Positions 22,468-34,188 of a stretch of DNA of 64,000 nucleotides are shown here, piece by piece. Source of the DNA: Lentinus brumalis (taxonomy: Eukaryota; Basidiomycota; Agaricomycetes; Polyporales; Polyporaceae); contig MARA01000004.1 in the NCBI GenBank assembly GCA_001792895.1, forward strand, positions 1,798,001-1,862,000, in the 5' to 3' direction. The translations under genes were made by a program, and so were the position numbers. The notes beneath the pieces were generated by a model. That model did no database searches, was not told where the DNA came from, and saw only the letters and a list, made by a program, of their open reading frames with translations. The first letter of the stretch is position 1. Every line of letters starts with the position of its first letter.

Positions 22468-24908
22468 TTACAGCGGCCCGTCCAGCTCCAGCACCACAGG
22501 ACAGTGGTCCGACGCGCCGTATATCTCGCTCCGTATCTCGCACATCTTCACGCGTTCTTCCAAACGCTCGCTCACCACGACTGCGCGACCCCAGACAAAG
22601 AAACACGTCAGCGATGCAAGAACTCCATGTGCAACGCCAGCTCCATCCCACGGCCAGCAGTGGTCCGCGGGCATTCGCTGAATAAGAGGATAGGGTACGT
22701 ACACGTATCCAGCCGCCACCCGAGGCCCTTCTCTCTGCAGTTGAACCGGTACGAGAAGTACGTGTAGTGCCGGAGGTCCGGATGCAGCTTCCGCCACACA
22801 TCCACAAACTTGGGTGCCTCGGGCTCCTCACCCGATGTGTTGAGAATCCGCGCAAACGAGCTCGTCTCGGCTTCGGTGTACCCCGGCGTCTTGTTCCAAT
22901 TCGTCTTCGGGTTGGCGAGGTCTGTGCAAAGCAGCGCCCATGGGTTCGTTGGTCAGCGCAACGCGTATGTATATTCAATCGTGTGCATATGGAGCACGGG
23001 CGCGGTCGAGTGATGGAGTCCCGCGGAGCGCATTACGAGATGCGAAGACATCCCCGAATCTGCAGTGACTGGCACAGTAGAGTACTACCCTGCCGGCGAA
23101 CCACGGCGACCCAGCATTCGTCCATCGCGATAGATAGGATAGAAGCCGCACATACCGAGCGCAGTCGGGGCCACGTTCAAGTCCCCAGTCCATATCACGG
23201 GCTTCTTCTTGTCCAGCTCGCGGATGTACAATTCAAAGTGCTTGTTCCACTCCTTCTTGGCATCGAGGGTCTGCGCCGGGTTCTCGTAAGAACACAGGCT
23301 CACTCTCACCGCTGCGCAGCTACAATGCCTACACAGCGGGCTCCTGTGGCCTGCGGTGCTGTACTGCATTGAATCCGGTAGACGCGGGCGTGCGCACCTT
23401 CAATCCCGTGCCGGCGTTCACGACATACGTCCCGATCAAATAGCAGCTCTCGAACTCGAGCGTGACGATCCGGCCCTTTACTGCGGACGCGTCTGGGTGC
23501 CCGGGGAGGGTGTAGTCCACAGACAGGGGCTGTATCTTTGAAAGGATCGCAGTTCCTGCTGCTTACGGGTATTCCGGCATCATGCATTGCATCGTGGCAG
23601 GGGCGAGCGGTTCCCGCGATCGTTGTGGACATGGTCAACTACGCAGCAGGACGGAGGAAGAGAGGACGCACAGTAGGTCTTCTTGTCGGAGATCGTCCAG
23701 TGTCGGTGCGGATATCGCTGCGTGAGCGCGGGGTCGACGGGCTCGTTGTTAACCTGCGGCACAGGAATGCGCAAGTGTAGGGTAGTAGGTTTGGATATGC
23801 ATACTGGTCAGCTAGCCATGGCAACGCCGGACCGCTGAACGCGCCGACCTTCGTCTCTGTCAGAATGAGGATATCCGCGTCCTCTGCTTCGACGTAGTAC
23901 TTGAACCCCTGTAGGTAGAGACCATGTCAGATTGACTGTCGCGGGTTTCCAGAGATGGTAGCTGTAGCTGCGGCTGCCCCTCGAGTTTGCCGGAATGCTG
24001 ATCACCCAATTACACCGAAGCTCAACGTTTGGAATCCGTATCTGCATCCGATGCTAGCGCAGTGGCTTCGCTTCCGACATTCATTTGCTGCGCAAGAGTA
24101 TCATGGCTGCCGCCAGCGGCCTCCTGATCGAGCGGCCGTGCTCGCTTCCTGAACCAACCCCTCACGCGCAGTTTCATATGCTGCCTCCTTTCAAGTGGTT
24201 TCTTTAACACATTCATGCAACGTCCGTCCACTAATCGCCCAGCGCATAGGCGCACGTGGTGTCGCCGTTCCACCACATGTCCTCGTCGCTGTCCCGTATA
24301 AGCGTGATACGAGCCTATTCCGCCTTGTGATATGTGGCGCGTTCTAGTGCATATACATGCAGAGTTTCGAGGTGCCCAGGATCCGCAGCACCTAGCTTTG
24401 GATACAAGCAGAGGATAGAGAGACGAACCTTCTTCTGCGCCGCCGCAAGGCCGCATATGTTCCACGTAGCAATACGCACCGTTCCCGCAGCCTTGGGAGG
24501 AAACGATATGTCCACAGGCAGCACCTTGTTCGTCGGCTGTGCATTTGGGTCAGGAGACGCGTCCGGGTCCCTCGCCTTCGTCTTCGCCGCAGTTGCTTTC
24601 TCCTTGGCCTGCGCCTTCGCCTTTGGCTTCGCTGCGGTCTTGCGCTTCTTTGTTGCACGCTCAGCGTCCGAGTGGCTGCTGCCCGCGTCGGACTCCGGAT
24701 CCTCGTCCGACTGTGAGAGTGGCTCGACTTTACGTTTGGACGACGCGGCGCGTTTTGGTGGCATGATGGTTGGTGGTTGGAGGTGCCAAGCGAAATGCGG
24801 GTACGTCGGGGGTAGCAGGTGCGGTAGGTGCGGTAGGTGCGGGTGTGGAAAGCGAGAGCGAATCGAGGGTAGCCGGGAGGTGAGTGTGCGGAGGAGAGAC
24901 GCGTTCAT
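22468..24908 (-). CDS. ExoIII/Ape1-type AP endonuclease
   Basis: Class II apurinic/apyrimidinic endonuclease for base-excision repair. Conserved blocks in order: IATWNICGL (metal-site Asn), [10 protein letters not shown] (Glu), [37 protein letters not shown] (Asp/Asn), [29 protein letters not shown] and [13 protein letters not shown] (Asp-His). The first exon carries a basic Lys/Ser-rich nuclear-type tail ([15 protein letters not shown]). The ATG at 24764 starts that form; an in-frame ATG at 24908 adds 48 residues beginning [20 protein letters not shown], a textbook-like mitochondrial presequence. Exon 1 ends at 24429 and exon 2 begins at 23908, leaving a 520-nt intron, about ten times the local norm. 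The gene looks intact. Confidence 0.92.
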
Positions 24909-25182
24909 GGGGGCCCGCTGGCAAGACGCGATCGGGTATCGGGATCGGTGCCACAGACGCGTCAAGCGCGCGTCGCGTCGCGTACTCGAATACGAACCTC
25001 GAAGCTTGGGACCCTCAAGTAAGCTTTATACATTGCAGTATACAGTGGGGTTCTCGCCCACGCAGGCCACCAAGTCGTTCAGAATAGAAATCCATGATAT
25101 TGTACAGTGATTACTATAGTCACATCTAGAACCCTTCAAACGATGACACTGTCTCTACTGTCTCTATGCAGCAGCGGACTGC

Positions 25183-25912
25183 TTACTGCTTGCCGAAGAC
25201 CTTGAAACGCACGCCCTCGACAGGCTCGAACGTCTTCTCGCCGGCGGGCGCAGAGGGCTTGCCAAACGGCAGCTGCGCCACGAGCGACCACGAGGAAGGG
25301 AGGTTCCATGTGGAGAGAACCTGGGGCGTGATGAGCGGGTTGTAGTGCTGAAGGCTTGCACCGAGACCCTCTGTCTCGAGCGCGGTCCAGACGATGAACT
25401 GGAGGATGCCCTGGAAGTGATACAGACGCGTGAGCGATAATCACCTTGTGATAAGAGGCGATGGAGGCTTACGCTGGCGTGCTGCGACCAGACGGGGAAG
25501 CGGTCCTGGTAGAGCGCGTACTTGGTCTGGAGGTCCTTCACGACGGTCTCATCCTCGAAGAAGAGGACGGTTCCGTGGCCATTCGCGAAGCCCTTGATCT
25601 TGGCCTCGGTGGCAGGGAACTGCTCGGCAGGGACGATCTCCCTGAGCACGTTCAAAGTAATATCCCAGAGCTTCTTGTGCTCGTCACCCAGCAGCAGGAC
25701 AGCCTGGCAAATGCGGTCAGTGTACCGCAACGCTCCCGAGAGTACGAAACACATACGCGGCTGCTCTGGCTGTTGAAGGAGGAAGGGGCGTGCTTCACGG
25801 CCTCGGCGATGATCTGCTCGATCTTTTCGTCGGGAATCGTCGACTCCGGGGTGATGGTGTAGACGGAGCGGCGAGTCTTGACAGCCTCAAAGAACGCAGC
25901 GGAGCCAGACAT
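25183..25912 (-). CDS. nitroreductase family protein (Frm2/Hbn1-like)
   Basis: Flavin (FMN) oxidoreductase of the nitroreductase fold; fungal members of this short type are linked to oxidative-stress and lipid signalling. Three exons, 25912-25757, 25703-25473 and 25410-25183, all phase 0, give 205 aa. Motifs: AVKTRRSVYTI (FMN-binding Arg region), HAPSSFNSQSSR, AVLLLGDEHKKLWDI, GHGTVLFFED, GLGASLQHYNP and AQLPFGKPSAPAGEK. An in-frame ATG at 26035 would add a basic presequence-like stretch, but it overlaps TATATAA (minus strand, about 26022-26028), which may be the TATA box; I therefore prefer the ATG at 25912. Confidence 0.9.
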
Positions 25913-26766
25913 GGTTGTTCGAATTGAGATAGACGGGGGAGTGGGACGGGAATGCGAGAAGAGCAGAGTATGAGATGGAATACGACGTTGGGAGAACAGC
26001 ACCGACGGACGGGTGAGTTTATATATGGTGGCCATCGATGAGGGACGCATCATCTTGCGTGCGGAAGACGTTGGAAGGAGACTCGTGGTAGTTATGCGTC
26101 TCCTCCAGAGAGCGCGAGAAACCTTCCATTACTGTACCGGGGCCCCTCCAGCTGAATAATGGCTCTACCTCGCAAGGGCAATCTCGGTGGATGAAAAGTT
26201 CAAGCCGACATATCTCTGGCGTTTCGCACCTTTTTTGGCAAGACTTCCGCAGGCTCTGTCAGTCTGACTCTTCTGTTTCTCGTCATCAGCGCTTGTATGA
26301 CATTAACGGCGGCCTGCAAGCCTACCGTCAACCATGTTGACACCATGCTCTGTCAGAGTCTCGTCAAAATTCATGCATGAACTGTCAGGATCATTGCAAC
26401 GTGCAACCGCTATCAGCATCGCTACATAGAACCCTTCTTTGGAGTTGAGTGGTTAAGAAGTGGAAGAGATTCGCCCAAGCGCCTGACATGCGACCTCTTC
26501 ACTAAAAGTGACATTCCGCTTCGTAGCATCCTACTGATATTGTGCGTACCGTCGCAGAAACAGCCATACTTGCGCAAAATGGCAGAGACTCGCAGTCAGG
26601 ATATCCCCCGATAAAGGTATCGTATTGTACAAGAGCTCCAGGGGCCATCGTACAAGATGGTGATGCGCAAGGTCCAGCCAACACCGTCTTCCGCGACCTC
26701 CCCTGCCCCGACCTAACTGGAAAACATCGCTGTCTAGAGGAATCATCACTGGGTTCACGTCGCTGT
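25913..26766. other. intergenic, nitroreductase promoter side
   Basis: About 850 bp between the nitroreductase start and the OTU1 stop. Apart from the TATA-like element near 26022-26028, no gene, RNA or repeat was recognised. Confidence 0.4.
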
Positions 26767-28108
26767 TCAATATTCACCGAACTCAACGTGACCTGTCTCC
26801 GATGCGTGTGCTCGCGCCTCCTTCTCTCCCTTCAAACCCCGCCCACATATCTGCATCGTCTATCAGCAGACATCTCACTATGAAACGCGGTCTACAACGC
26901 ACCTCACACTTCAATTCGAATGTCGCCGTGTTGGTATACGCCCTCTTCGCTCGCAGAGCGTCCGCAAGCTTCTTGGCTGCCTGCAGCATCTCGTCGTCCT
27001 CCTTGCCCTTGGTCAGGATGGTCTGGTGGAACTCATCCGGTGCGTCTAGCATGGGCGCGACACTCGTCGCGTCATAATGTATGCCCGAGTAGATAACAAT
27101 TGCACGGTTTCCGGAGTCGGTTTCTGGAGGTGGAGTAAAACGGTCGATTCGCCCGGTCTCGACGTCTACTGACGCAATTTCGGTGTTGTAGTGCTGGGCG
27201 AGGATGGCAAGCTCGATTGCCCCGCCCCATGCAGAAGGCTTTAAAATAGTCTGGATGTATTGTTCTCGGGGCATGCTGCACAGAAGTCGTGTGAGAGAGT
27301 GCATTCATGAGGGAGGGGTTCAAGAGAGGTAGAGGTCAAGTAAGACGTACCCGAGGATGCTCTCGTCCCACTTAACGGGATCTTTGCGGATGGCATCCGC
27401 TACAACTGTTGTGGCGGTCTCTGGATGAAACACTTCCGAAACGTGTTACGAGGATGGTCACTCACTCTTGCGGATCTCCTGTGCTTTACTCATGTCCTGC
27501 TCGAATATGAGCGCGATCGAGGAGAACATGCACGAGTTGTCGTCCGGCACAATCTATCGTGCCAGCACGTTTCAGCACCTTCCGCGTGTACTCCCGAAGA
27601 TAGATTCAGAGTATAGAGAACACTGACGCGGTGAATCAGGTACCCGTTACTGGTCGGCACATAATCAGGCCCTCCACCCTTCGCGCCCGGCCTCGTTACA
27701 GGTGCTGGTGATGGCCGATCCCTTACTTGCGAGGCCGTCAAACCCGTCATGGCAGCTGCAGGACTGGGTGGCGGGAATGGCGAGCTTCTTGGTGCTTGGA
27801 ATGCCTGGTGGCCAGCTGAGGCGCGTTGCGTGACCACGAGCTGTTCGCCGGTCTTCAGGCCAAGACTGTCAATGGGCAGCTCCGGCACAATGGTCAAAGG
27901 GTGCGGCGGGTATCCGGCTTTGACTGTGCGTATGAAATAAGATGACGCTGCAGCGACAAGAAGGGAAAGAGAACGTACGTTCCTGCTGCGAAGGCGGGAT
28001 CTCGGTAGCCGCGAAGATCTCTTGCTGCAGGTCTTGGACGGTCGCATTTGTGAAGTCGACCTGGATGGTGGTCACGCCCTTTGGGTGGCGGAGACGGATG
28101 GGAGCCAT
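26767..28108 (-). CDS. OTU1: OTU1/YOD1 deubiquitinase
   Basis: Cysteine deubiquitinase working with Cdc48/p97 in ER-associated degradation. ATG at 28108 (MAPIRLRHPKG) opens a ubiquitin-like UBX-type domain (TTIQVDFTNATVQDLQQEI). A Pro/Ala-rich linker follows, then the OTU domain: PDDNSCMFSSIALIF holds the catalytic Asp/Cys, and VIYSGIHYDA the catalytic His. The end is a C2H2 zinc finger built over an intron (LKCE, then ICGRGLKGEKEAR and SETGH), finishing EFGEY. At least five introns of 50-70 nt separate these blocks. The domain order and about 330 aa match the family exactly. Confidence 0.93.
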
Positions 28109-28888
28109 GAGTGAAGCAAAGAACGGATGTAGGTTCGACAAGAAGGAGGACAGAACCCAAGTCTCGATCGCGATAAGTACGGGACGCGTTACGTCATGCA
28201 TCATCGGACCGTGACGTTGCACAGCTTTCCATCTCTCGCTCAGGACCTCAGGTTATCGAGCCGAGGACGGTGTTCGGCAATACGATTCGCCTCACCAGAG
28301 CTGTATGCGACATATGTATGGAACTTCAGGTGAAGCTTCAAATGAGACCAACACCTAACTCGTGGTTTCACGCGTATGCCAGATTAGCGAACCACCGGCG
28401 GACTCGGAGTGCACACAGTTGTACAAAGGCACAGAACGGTGAATGGTCGTAAGTCATGAGATTGGCAATGTTTCCAATCAACGCGGTGACCGCCGCAACA
28501 ACAGCTCCAAGACAAAACTCTCGAAGCGGTCAGTTCTATGTTATAGATAGTGATCACCAGACACACTGCTCAACCGGAGCCAGAGAAAGCAAGTCATGGA
28601 AGATGGTCTGCCGAGTCCTGCCTGAGCTTACGATTTGTTCCTCCCGCGATCTCACTGACGCAACGCCACGGTGAGTTCCGACTCGATAGGCGTGTATTGT
28701 GCACTGTACCGGAGTTCGGCGAGCATTGCGTTCATCGCGAACTTCGACCGTGTGCTATCACATGAGTGGGGCTTATCAGAAACCGTCGAGGAATTCGGTA
28801 GTTTTTTGCAATCGTACTGTTGCGGTCACAAGTCCATTGAGTTATGGTGCCGGCGACGCAAAACTACACTGATGTGCAACACTCTCCC
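28109..28888. other. intergenic, no gene recognised
   Basis: About 780 bp between the OTU1 start and the SAM37 stop. Only short frames without motifs were found; the OTU1 promoter should be at the left end. Confidence 0.45.
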
Positions 28889-30288
28889 TCACTCTTCCTC
28901 CGCGTCATCTCCATCTCCTTCGACCACTTCCGCAGGAGGGAGCTCCTCAAGCCCACGATTTGAACCACGAGGCTGCAAGACGATGATGATAGTCGCAAAG
29001 TGCAGGTAGGCGGCAGCAGCAAGTACCGATGCCCCGAAGAACCCCCAACGCCATAACTTATAGCGCCATTCAATCTTCTTGGCCTCTGGAGAGCTGGATG
29101 CTGACAGCGGCGCTCGTCGCGGAGTCGGAGCGCGCGGCCAAGGGAGGATGTAGCGCAGCGAGGACTTCCAGTCATTTTGCACCACAGGAGGGAGGAGGGA
29201 GCGATCCGGCAAGGCAGCGGACAGGACCGCGTCACAGTGGGCGACAAGGCGCGGATAGGACTCCGTGAGAACCGAGGCCACGAGAGGGTCGGGGAATTGA
29301 AGGGACAAGAGGAGATGGGTGTGTGCAGCGAAGATCACGTCAAGCGTCGTTGGGCTGTACGGTCAAAGTGAGCAGGTGAAGGTGGTATTGGCGAGTGTAC
29401 ACACCTTGCAGCTCCCATAAAGAAGGACGTGTTGCCGAGGAGTCTGTCGTATACGTCGAACAGAGCACGAACCTTCTCGATAACCTGGCCCGAGGTACCG
29501 TGAGGATGGGGACTTTGTTACATTTTAATAAGTGTAACTGCGCACCTTCTCGCGCTCAAGTGCGGTCTTGAATTTATGGGGTTCGTTGTCTGGTTGACGC
29601 TTTTTCTTCCTGCCAAGCACTGTCCTCGGCGCCTCGGGTTCGTCCTCGACCTCCGGGACGTGCCAAAGCTCAGCGGCCTCTAAGCGAGGCTTGTGCGACG
29701 ACCGGATACGTGAGGGCACATAGTAGCATTGCGGCACCGGTAGCATGGACACCAAGGCAGGTCTAGTCACGGCCGACCAGTTTTCTTGCAGGGAGTAGAG
29801 CATGTGATTCTGCAAGTGGACGTCGGTGACGGAGTCGCAGTCATTGAGCGTGAACTCACAATCAGGTCCCCATACGCCGACTCCACATGCGCAATGCGCG
29901 CAGTCAACTGCGCAGCTTGTGTGCTGTTGAGGTCAATGTCCAAGTTGTGTGCGTTGGGAAGTTTCCGGACGTATGCGACTATGGATCCGAAACCGGAAAC
30001 ATGGTGCAAACCGTGCGTTAGGAACGGCAACTGTCCTGGGAGCAGTAGAGTGCTGTATGAGCGTGACTTTGAGCGCAAGGCAAGGACCTCAGCGAGTGAC
30101 ATACCACTAGGAGACAAGTCCGGGTTTGCAGAGTGCGAGATGGAGAACTGGCCCGGGATAGTGAGCTGGAGGTAGACGAGCGCAGCTACGGAGGCCGCGT
30201 CGAACGAGAGCAGGTCGCCATGCGGGGGCCATATGTGGAGGCCGACGGTGCGGTGGCCCAGCAGCGGAGACAGGTTCGCCTGGCTCAT
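28889..30288 (-). CDS. SAM37: SAM37/metaxin, outer-membrane sorting and assembly subunit
   Basis: Cytosol-facing subunit of the mitochondrial SAM complex, which inserts beta-barrel proteins. ATG at 30288 (MSQANLSPLLGHRTVGLHIW) opens a glutaredoxin-like domain with WPPHGDLLSFDAAS and PFLTHGLHHVSGF; the middle is GST-C-like (SLQENWSAVTRPAL, LGNTSFFMGA, HTHLLLSLQFPDPL). Near the C-terminus WRYKLWRWGFFGASVLAAAA is a membrane-anchor helix, followed by an acidic tail. Introns lie near 29859-29813, 29527 and 29400. The stop is at 28891-28889. It starts head to head with TAF7, 163 bp apart. Confidence 0.87.
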
Positions 30289-30451
30289 TCTTACACACGA
30301 ACGCAGACCAAGTCGCGAGCCGGATCGAGCCGCCGACGCGCTCCGTGACACCGACACACCCGTCACAGTCACGGTCACCTCGGGCCGCACGGCGCCTTCT
30401 CCTGCTTTCCGCCACAACTCAACCGCTACATCGCACTTTGCTTTCAACGCA
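30289..30451. promoter_or_regulatory. head-to-head promoter, SAM37 / TAF7
   Basis: Only 163 bp separate the two start codons on opposite strands, so both genes must share or abut promoter elements here. No TATA box was recognised. Confidence 0.6.
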
Positions 30452-32214
30452 ATGGCCGACCTTGACGAGGACTTGATTGTCGTAGATGACATTGACGACA
30501 ACGATGCCTTTCAGCCCTCACATAGGGCTGCCTCCAGCCATGCACCACAACGCAGTCTCCCTCCCCGTGCTTCCCGACTAGCCGCCAATCGAAGGCAGAG
30601 TACACCCCCTTACATCGACCCATCCGAAGGCCGCACAACGCGTTCTGCAGCAAGAGGGCCTAAGATACAGCCCAAGCTCAAGTTGAAGTTGAGTGAGAAG
30701 GCGGCTGCCCAGGCTCCCGGAATGTCGTTCCTCGGCCCCTACGACCGCGAACTTGACTCGGACGACGAGGACCTTGTCTTCGAGGAGCAGTTCATACTCC
30801 GGATGCCGCCCGGGGAGGATTGTGAGAAACTACGGAAGATGGTGCAGGCCAGGGAGGTTAGTGATGATGTGTGGTTCAAGTTTAAGGGTGAGTGCTGCCC
30901 AAGTGTACTGCGAAGTCCCAATTGTTGTACCTTGACTCGGACTTTCCTGAAGTCGGCGCTGCTGCTTGTACTCGTGCAGGCACTAGGTTGTGCATCTCCT
31001 TCATGGTCCTTAGGGTCTATTCAAGAGACTAACCACCTTCGATAGACTCGAGACGAGCTGTATTCCACATAGGCAACAATACATACTCTTCGAAGCTTGT
31101 GGATCTCCCGTGTATCATCGAGTCGCAGAAGACATTGGACAACAAGCAGATGTTCAAAGTAGCGGATATCTGCCAGGTGCGTCCCGCCCTGCCCTGTCGT
31201 ACGTTTGCTTTCTCTAATGTTGTGTCGCAGATGCTTCTTGTTGAGGACAAAATCCCTAACGAGGAGGCCCTCTCAAGTCGTGGTGGCTTCAACATTGACG
31301 AGTTTATCTACCCCCATGGGATAACTCCTCCACTCAAGCATGTCAGGAAACGCCGCTTCCGGAAGCGCGTCAATCGCAGGGTGCGTTGCCCACCGTTCAC
31401 ATGTGTAATGGTGGCCTTGAACTTAACCTTCTGCAGACAATCGAGACCGTCGAGCAGGAAGTAGAGCGGCTCCTTGAAGCCGACGCCATGGCATCAGAGG
31501 TCAAGTACGACGTCCTAGAGAACGTCAACCCGGACCTGTCGGACTCTGAGTTCATCAACTTTGAAGCTCCTGACGACGAAGACCACGGGCTTGACGCTCC
31601 CACTCCCGGCTTCGATGCCCCAACGCCTGCTGCGGATGCTGGCGCGGAGGAGGACGAAGATGAGGGAGCAGGTGCTGCGGGACGCGACGAAGAGGAGGAG
31701 GCCGAGGGAGACATCGACGAGGAGCTCGCGGCGGAACTCGACCTCGCGCTTGGCGACGATGAGGGCGGCGCAGAGGCCGACGAAGACGATGAGGAAGAGG
31801 AAGATGAAGATGAGGAAGATGAGAGCGACGAAGACGATGATGACGATGACGAGACGGTGCAGGCACGCAAGCTCTTAAACGAGGAGATCCGTGATTTGGA
31901 GGCAGCTGTGTATAAGAAGCAGACGGAGATTGCGAGCTCAGCGAACCCGCTGATCAAGGTCCGTTGTGATCACCCCGTTCTGCAGTTGAAGTAGAAGACT
32001 GACTTTTTCGCCGCAGCGCCGTTTCGAGGATGCGCTCAAGAAGCTCCAGGCTGACCTGGATACGAAGATGGCGCAGCGCGACGAGATGAAGGAGCAGTCG
32101 CGTCTCCGGAAGGAGGGCATTACTCCTGGTGGTGCCGCTGCGGAAGGGAACGACTCGGGCGCAGAGGAGGACGATCTGTTCGGCGAAGGTCCTGACGGAA
32201 TGGACATTGGCTGA
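30452..32214 (+). CDS. TAF7: TFIID subunit TAF7
   Basis: TBP-associated factor 7, part of TFIID in RNA polymerase II initiation. ATG at 30452 (MADLDEDLIVVDDI). The TAFII55 domain is spread over exons: EEQFILRMPPGEDCEKLR, DVWFKFK, then DSRRAVFHIGNNTYSSKLVD, LPCIIESQKTLDNKQMFK, DICQMLLVE and FIYPHGITPPLKHVRKRRFR. A long acidic region follows (about 31650-31860, nearly all Asp/Glu), then a coiled coil (RRFEDALKKLQADL, KMAQRDEMKEQ) and an acidic C-terminus DLFGEGPDGMDIG. Four or five introns of normal size. About 450 aa. Confidence 0.93.
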
Positions 32215-32392
32215 TCTGCGAATTCTCAATCACAGTACGTATGTGTCCTTTGACAGTTCTGATGTCCCCGGATGTACTATAGTCTCAAGACAGTCTCCCG
32301 AATTACGAGTTAGCCAGACACAACAGTGTACGACTACGAAGTGTCTCTGCAGCTACAGGTTTGCTCCCCATATCCTGAATGGAGGGAATTCG

Positions 32393-34027
32393 TCAGGGTG
32401 TCATCATACGCGTCCACCAGATACTGGTGTCAAGACGAGCGATCTCCTCCTGCCTCAACTTCTGTTCCTCTGCAGTTTGAGCACGCCTGACACCGGAGGG
32501 AGAGTGTTCCACAGGAAGGATAAGCTGGGACTCTTGAGTGACGACGCTGGATGAGGAGGGGTGGTCGACCGGCGGAGGCGGAGCCGTCGCCTGCGCTCGG
32601 TCTGAAGGAGGATCCAGGTAGTCCAAAGTTGGCTCTCGGGAGTCGTGCTGCGAGGTCGGCTGCCCGACGGGCTGCTCTCCCTCTTGCTCAACCCTGCCTA
32701 CAGACGAGGAGGAAGATCCGACAGGCGTAACGGTCATCTCCGGCGTGGAGTTGTACATGTGTGGGAGATCTCCGAGTCGGTGACGTGCTACGCCGGAGCC
32801 CACGTCGTTCCTGTCGATGGGCCCGGGGGAGCACAGTCGCCCCGAACGGTACTAGAGTCCTCCTCGATATGCCCATAAGGCACCCGAATTTGCGACTGCA
32901 TGCGGGAGTGCACTCGAAGCTGGTCGTCCTCCGGCTCTTGTTTAGCTCTCTTCCGCGATGATGGAGACTCTGAACTCGTGGAATCTTCACTCTTATCGTC
33001 ACCGTCGCCATGTGCAGTAGTAGAGGCTGCGCCCCGAAGCCTTCTGGATTGCCTAGAGGGACGTTCTGCCTTTCGACGCTTCTTCATGGGTGGTATGTAC
33101 ACTCCAATGGAGCGCAAAGTATCTGTACGAGTGCGCGGTTCAGTATAGCCGTCTATGCATTATGGGTATGGTATGAACATGGTGCATCTTACCTTTCGGC
33201 CCATACATGATTATAAATGTGACGAGGGCGGACTTTTCAAGGATTGCAGGCTCCATAACATATGGCTCATATTTGCGAAAGCCTCGAATGGCTTTACCAA
33301 ATCTATCCCGCGAGGGCAGCCATGATGTGAGTCCCCATATATCGCTCTGATCATCAAGCTCAAGGGATGACTAACTGGACATGATGACCAATATGCTTCT
33401 TGTCCTCTTCGTGTATGATGCTCGTACCGACACCAGGGTCCGCGGCGAACTCCAACACAGGATCTGCCACGTTAGGTTGGTCGGCCTCGGGTTTTTCGTA
33501 TGCACGAAATTGCAGTTGCAGTGTACCCACATGGGGGTTTGCACTACCGGGCGCCGCCACGCTTTCATCATCTACCTTGGCAGACATGATGGTCAGAACG
33601 AATCATGCCAGTACATCGATCTCATGCGCCATACCGGTCACTATGATGTTCTCAAAACGGTACGGCCGAACGCGTTTGAGTCCCACCAAGAGTCCCTCAT
33701 CAACAATGTGCTTTTCCTCTGGACCGAGGAGCAGACTGCCCTCGATTGCTCGCCCGTCTATCCATGTGAGCACGGCCACACCGCCTTTCCTCTGCTTGCG
33801 GTCCACATTGCAATGTATTTGGAACGCCTACAATTGCACTTGAAGTCAGTGACTGCAGTATAGTGAGTAGCGTTCCTTACCTTCCCCGCCTCGCTCGCCA
33901 CCCAACAAGTCACCAGCGGACTATGTGTCCCATCGGCTTCGGGGTTTGTGCCGACCTGGATCTGGTATTCACTCAGCCGCCGATTGCCCATCCAGAGCGA
34001 AGCCGCGAAGCCGGAGTGTTTCGGCAT
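32393..34027 (-). CDS. DUF7918 family protein (copy B)
   Basis: ATG at 34027 (MPKHSGFAASLWM). Exons join as in copies A and C: LVTCWVASEAGK, then FQIHCNVDRKQRKGG, LTWIDGRAIEGSLLLG, RVRPYRFENI, VGTLQLQFRAYEKPEADQPN, FGKAIRGFRKYEPY, SALVTFIIMYGPK and a basic linker (PPMKKRRKAERPSRQ, SSRKRAKQEPEDD) that resembles a nuclear localisation signal. The C-terminal Ser/Pro region down to the stop at 32395-32393 lies in another frame from the linker; either one G/C is missing in the run at 32825-32829 or an 83-nt intron (GTACCG...CGGAG) is removed. Function unknown; a nuclear role is inferred from the basic clusters. Confidence 0.78.
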
Positions 34028-34188
34028 GAGGCAGTCCCAGTAGAACAAAATGGCAGTAGGCGCAAGATGAGTGAAAAGGAATTGAGGCTCGCGATGCGGC
34101 CAGCTGGACACCAAAAGCCATGGGAATCCGAACGCTGATGGGTCACCGCGTTCCCAGGGTCTCGAACTATGTGGTCATATACATCAAG

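Noticed and set aside
24022..24465. 147-aa minus-strand frame within the AP-endonuclease intron
   Set aside because: Starts in the coding exon and runs through the intron; Cys/His/Arg-rich with no family, and the exon boundaries on both sides are fixed by conserved residues.
28955..28975. tRNA B-box-like GGTTCAAATC (minus strand)
   Set aside because: It sits inside SAM37 coding sequence and has no A-box or cloverleaf around it.
31397..31957. Poly-Ser frame on the minus strand
   Set aside because: Complement of the Asp/Glu run of TAF7; not a real Ser-rich protein.
32788..33117. Independent short gene ending at 32788
   Set aside because: It is the linker exon of DUF7918 copy B; the downstream Ser/Pro frame continues it through a one-base change or an intron.
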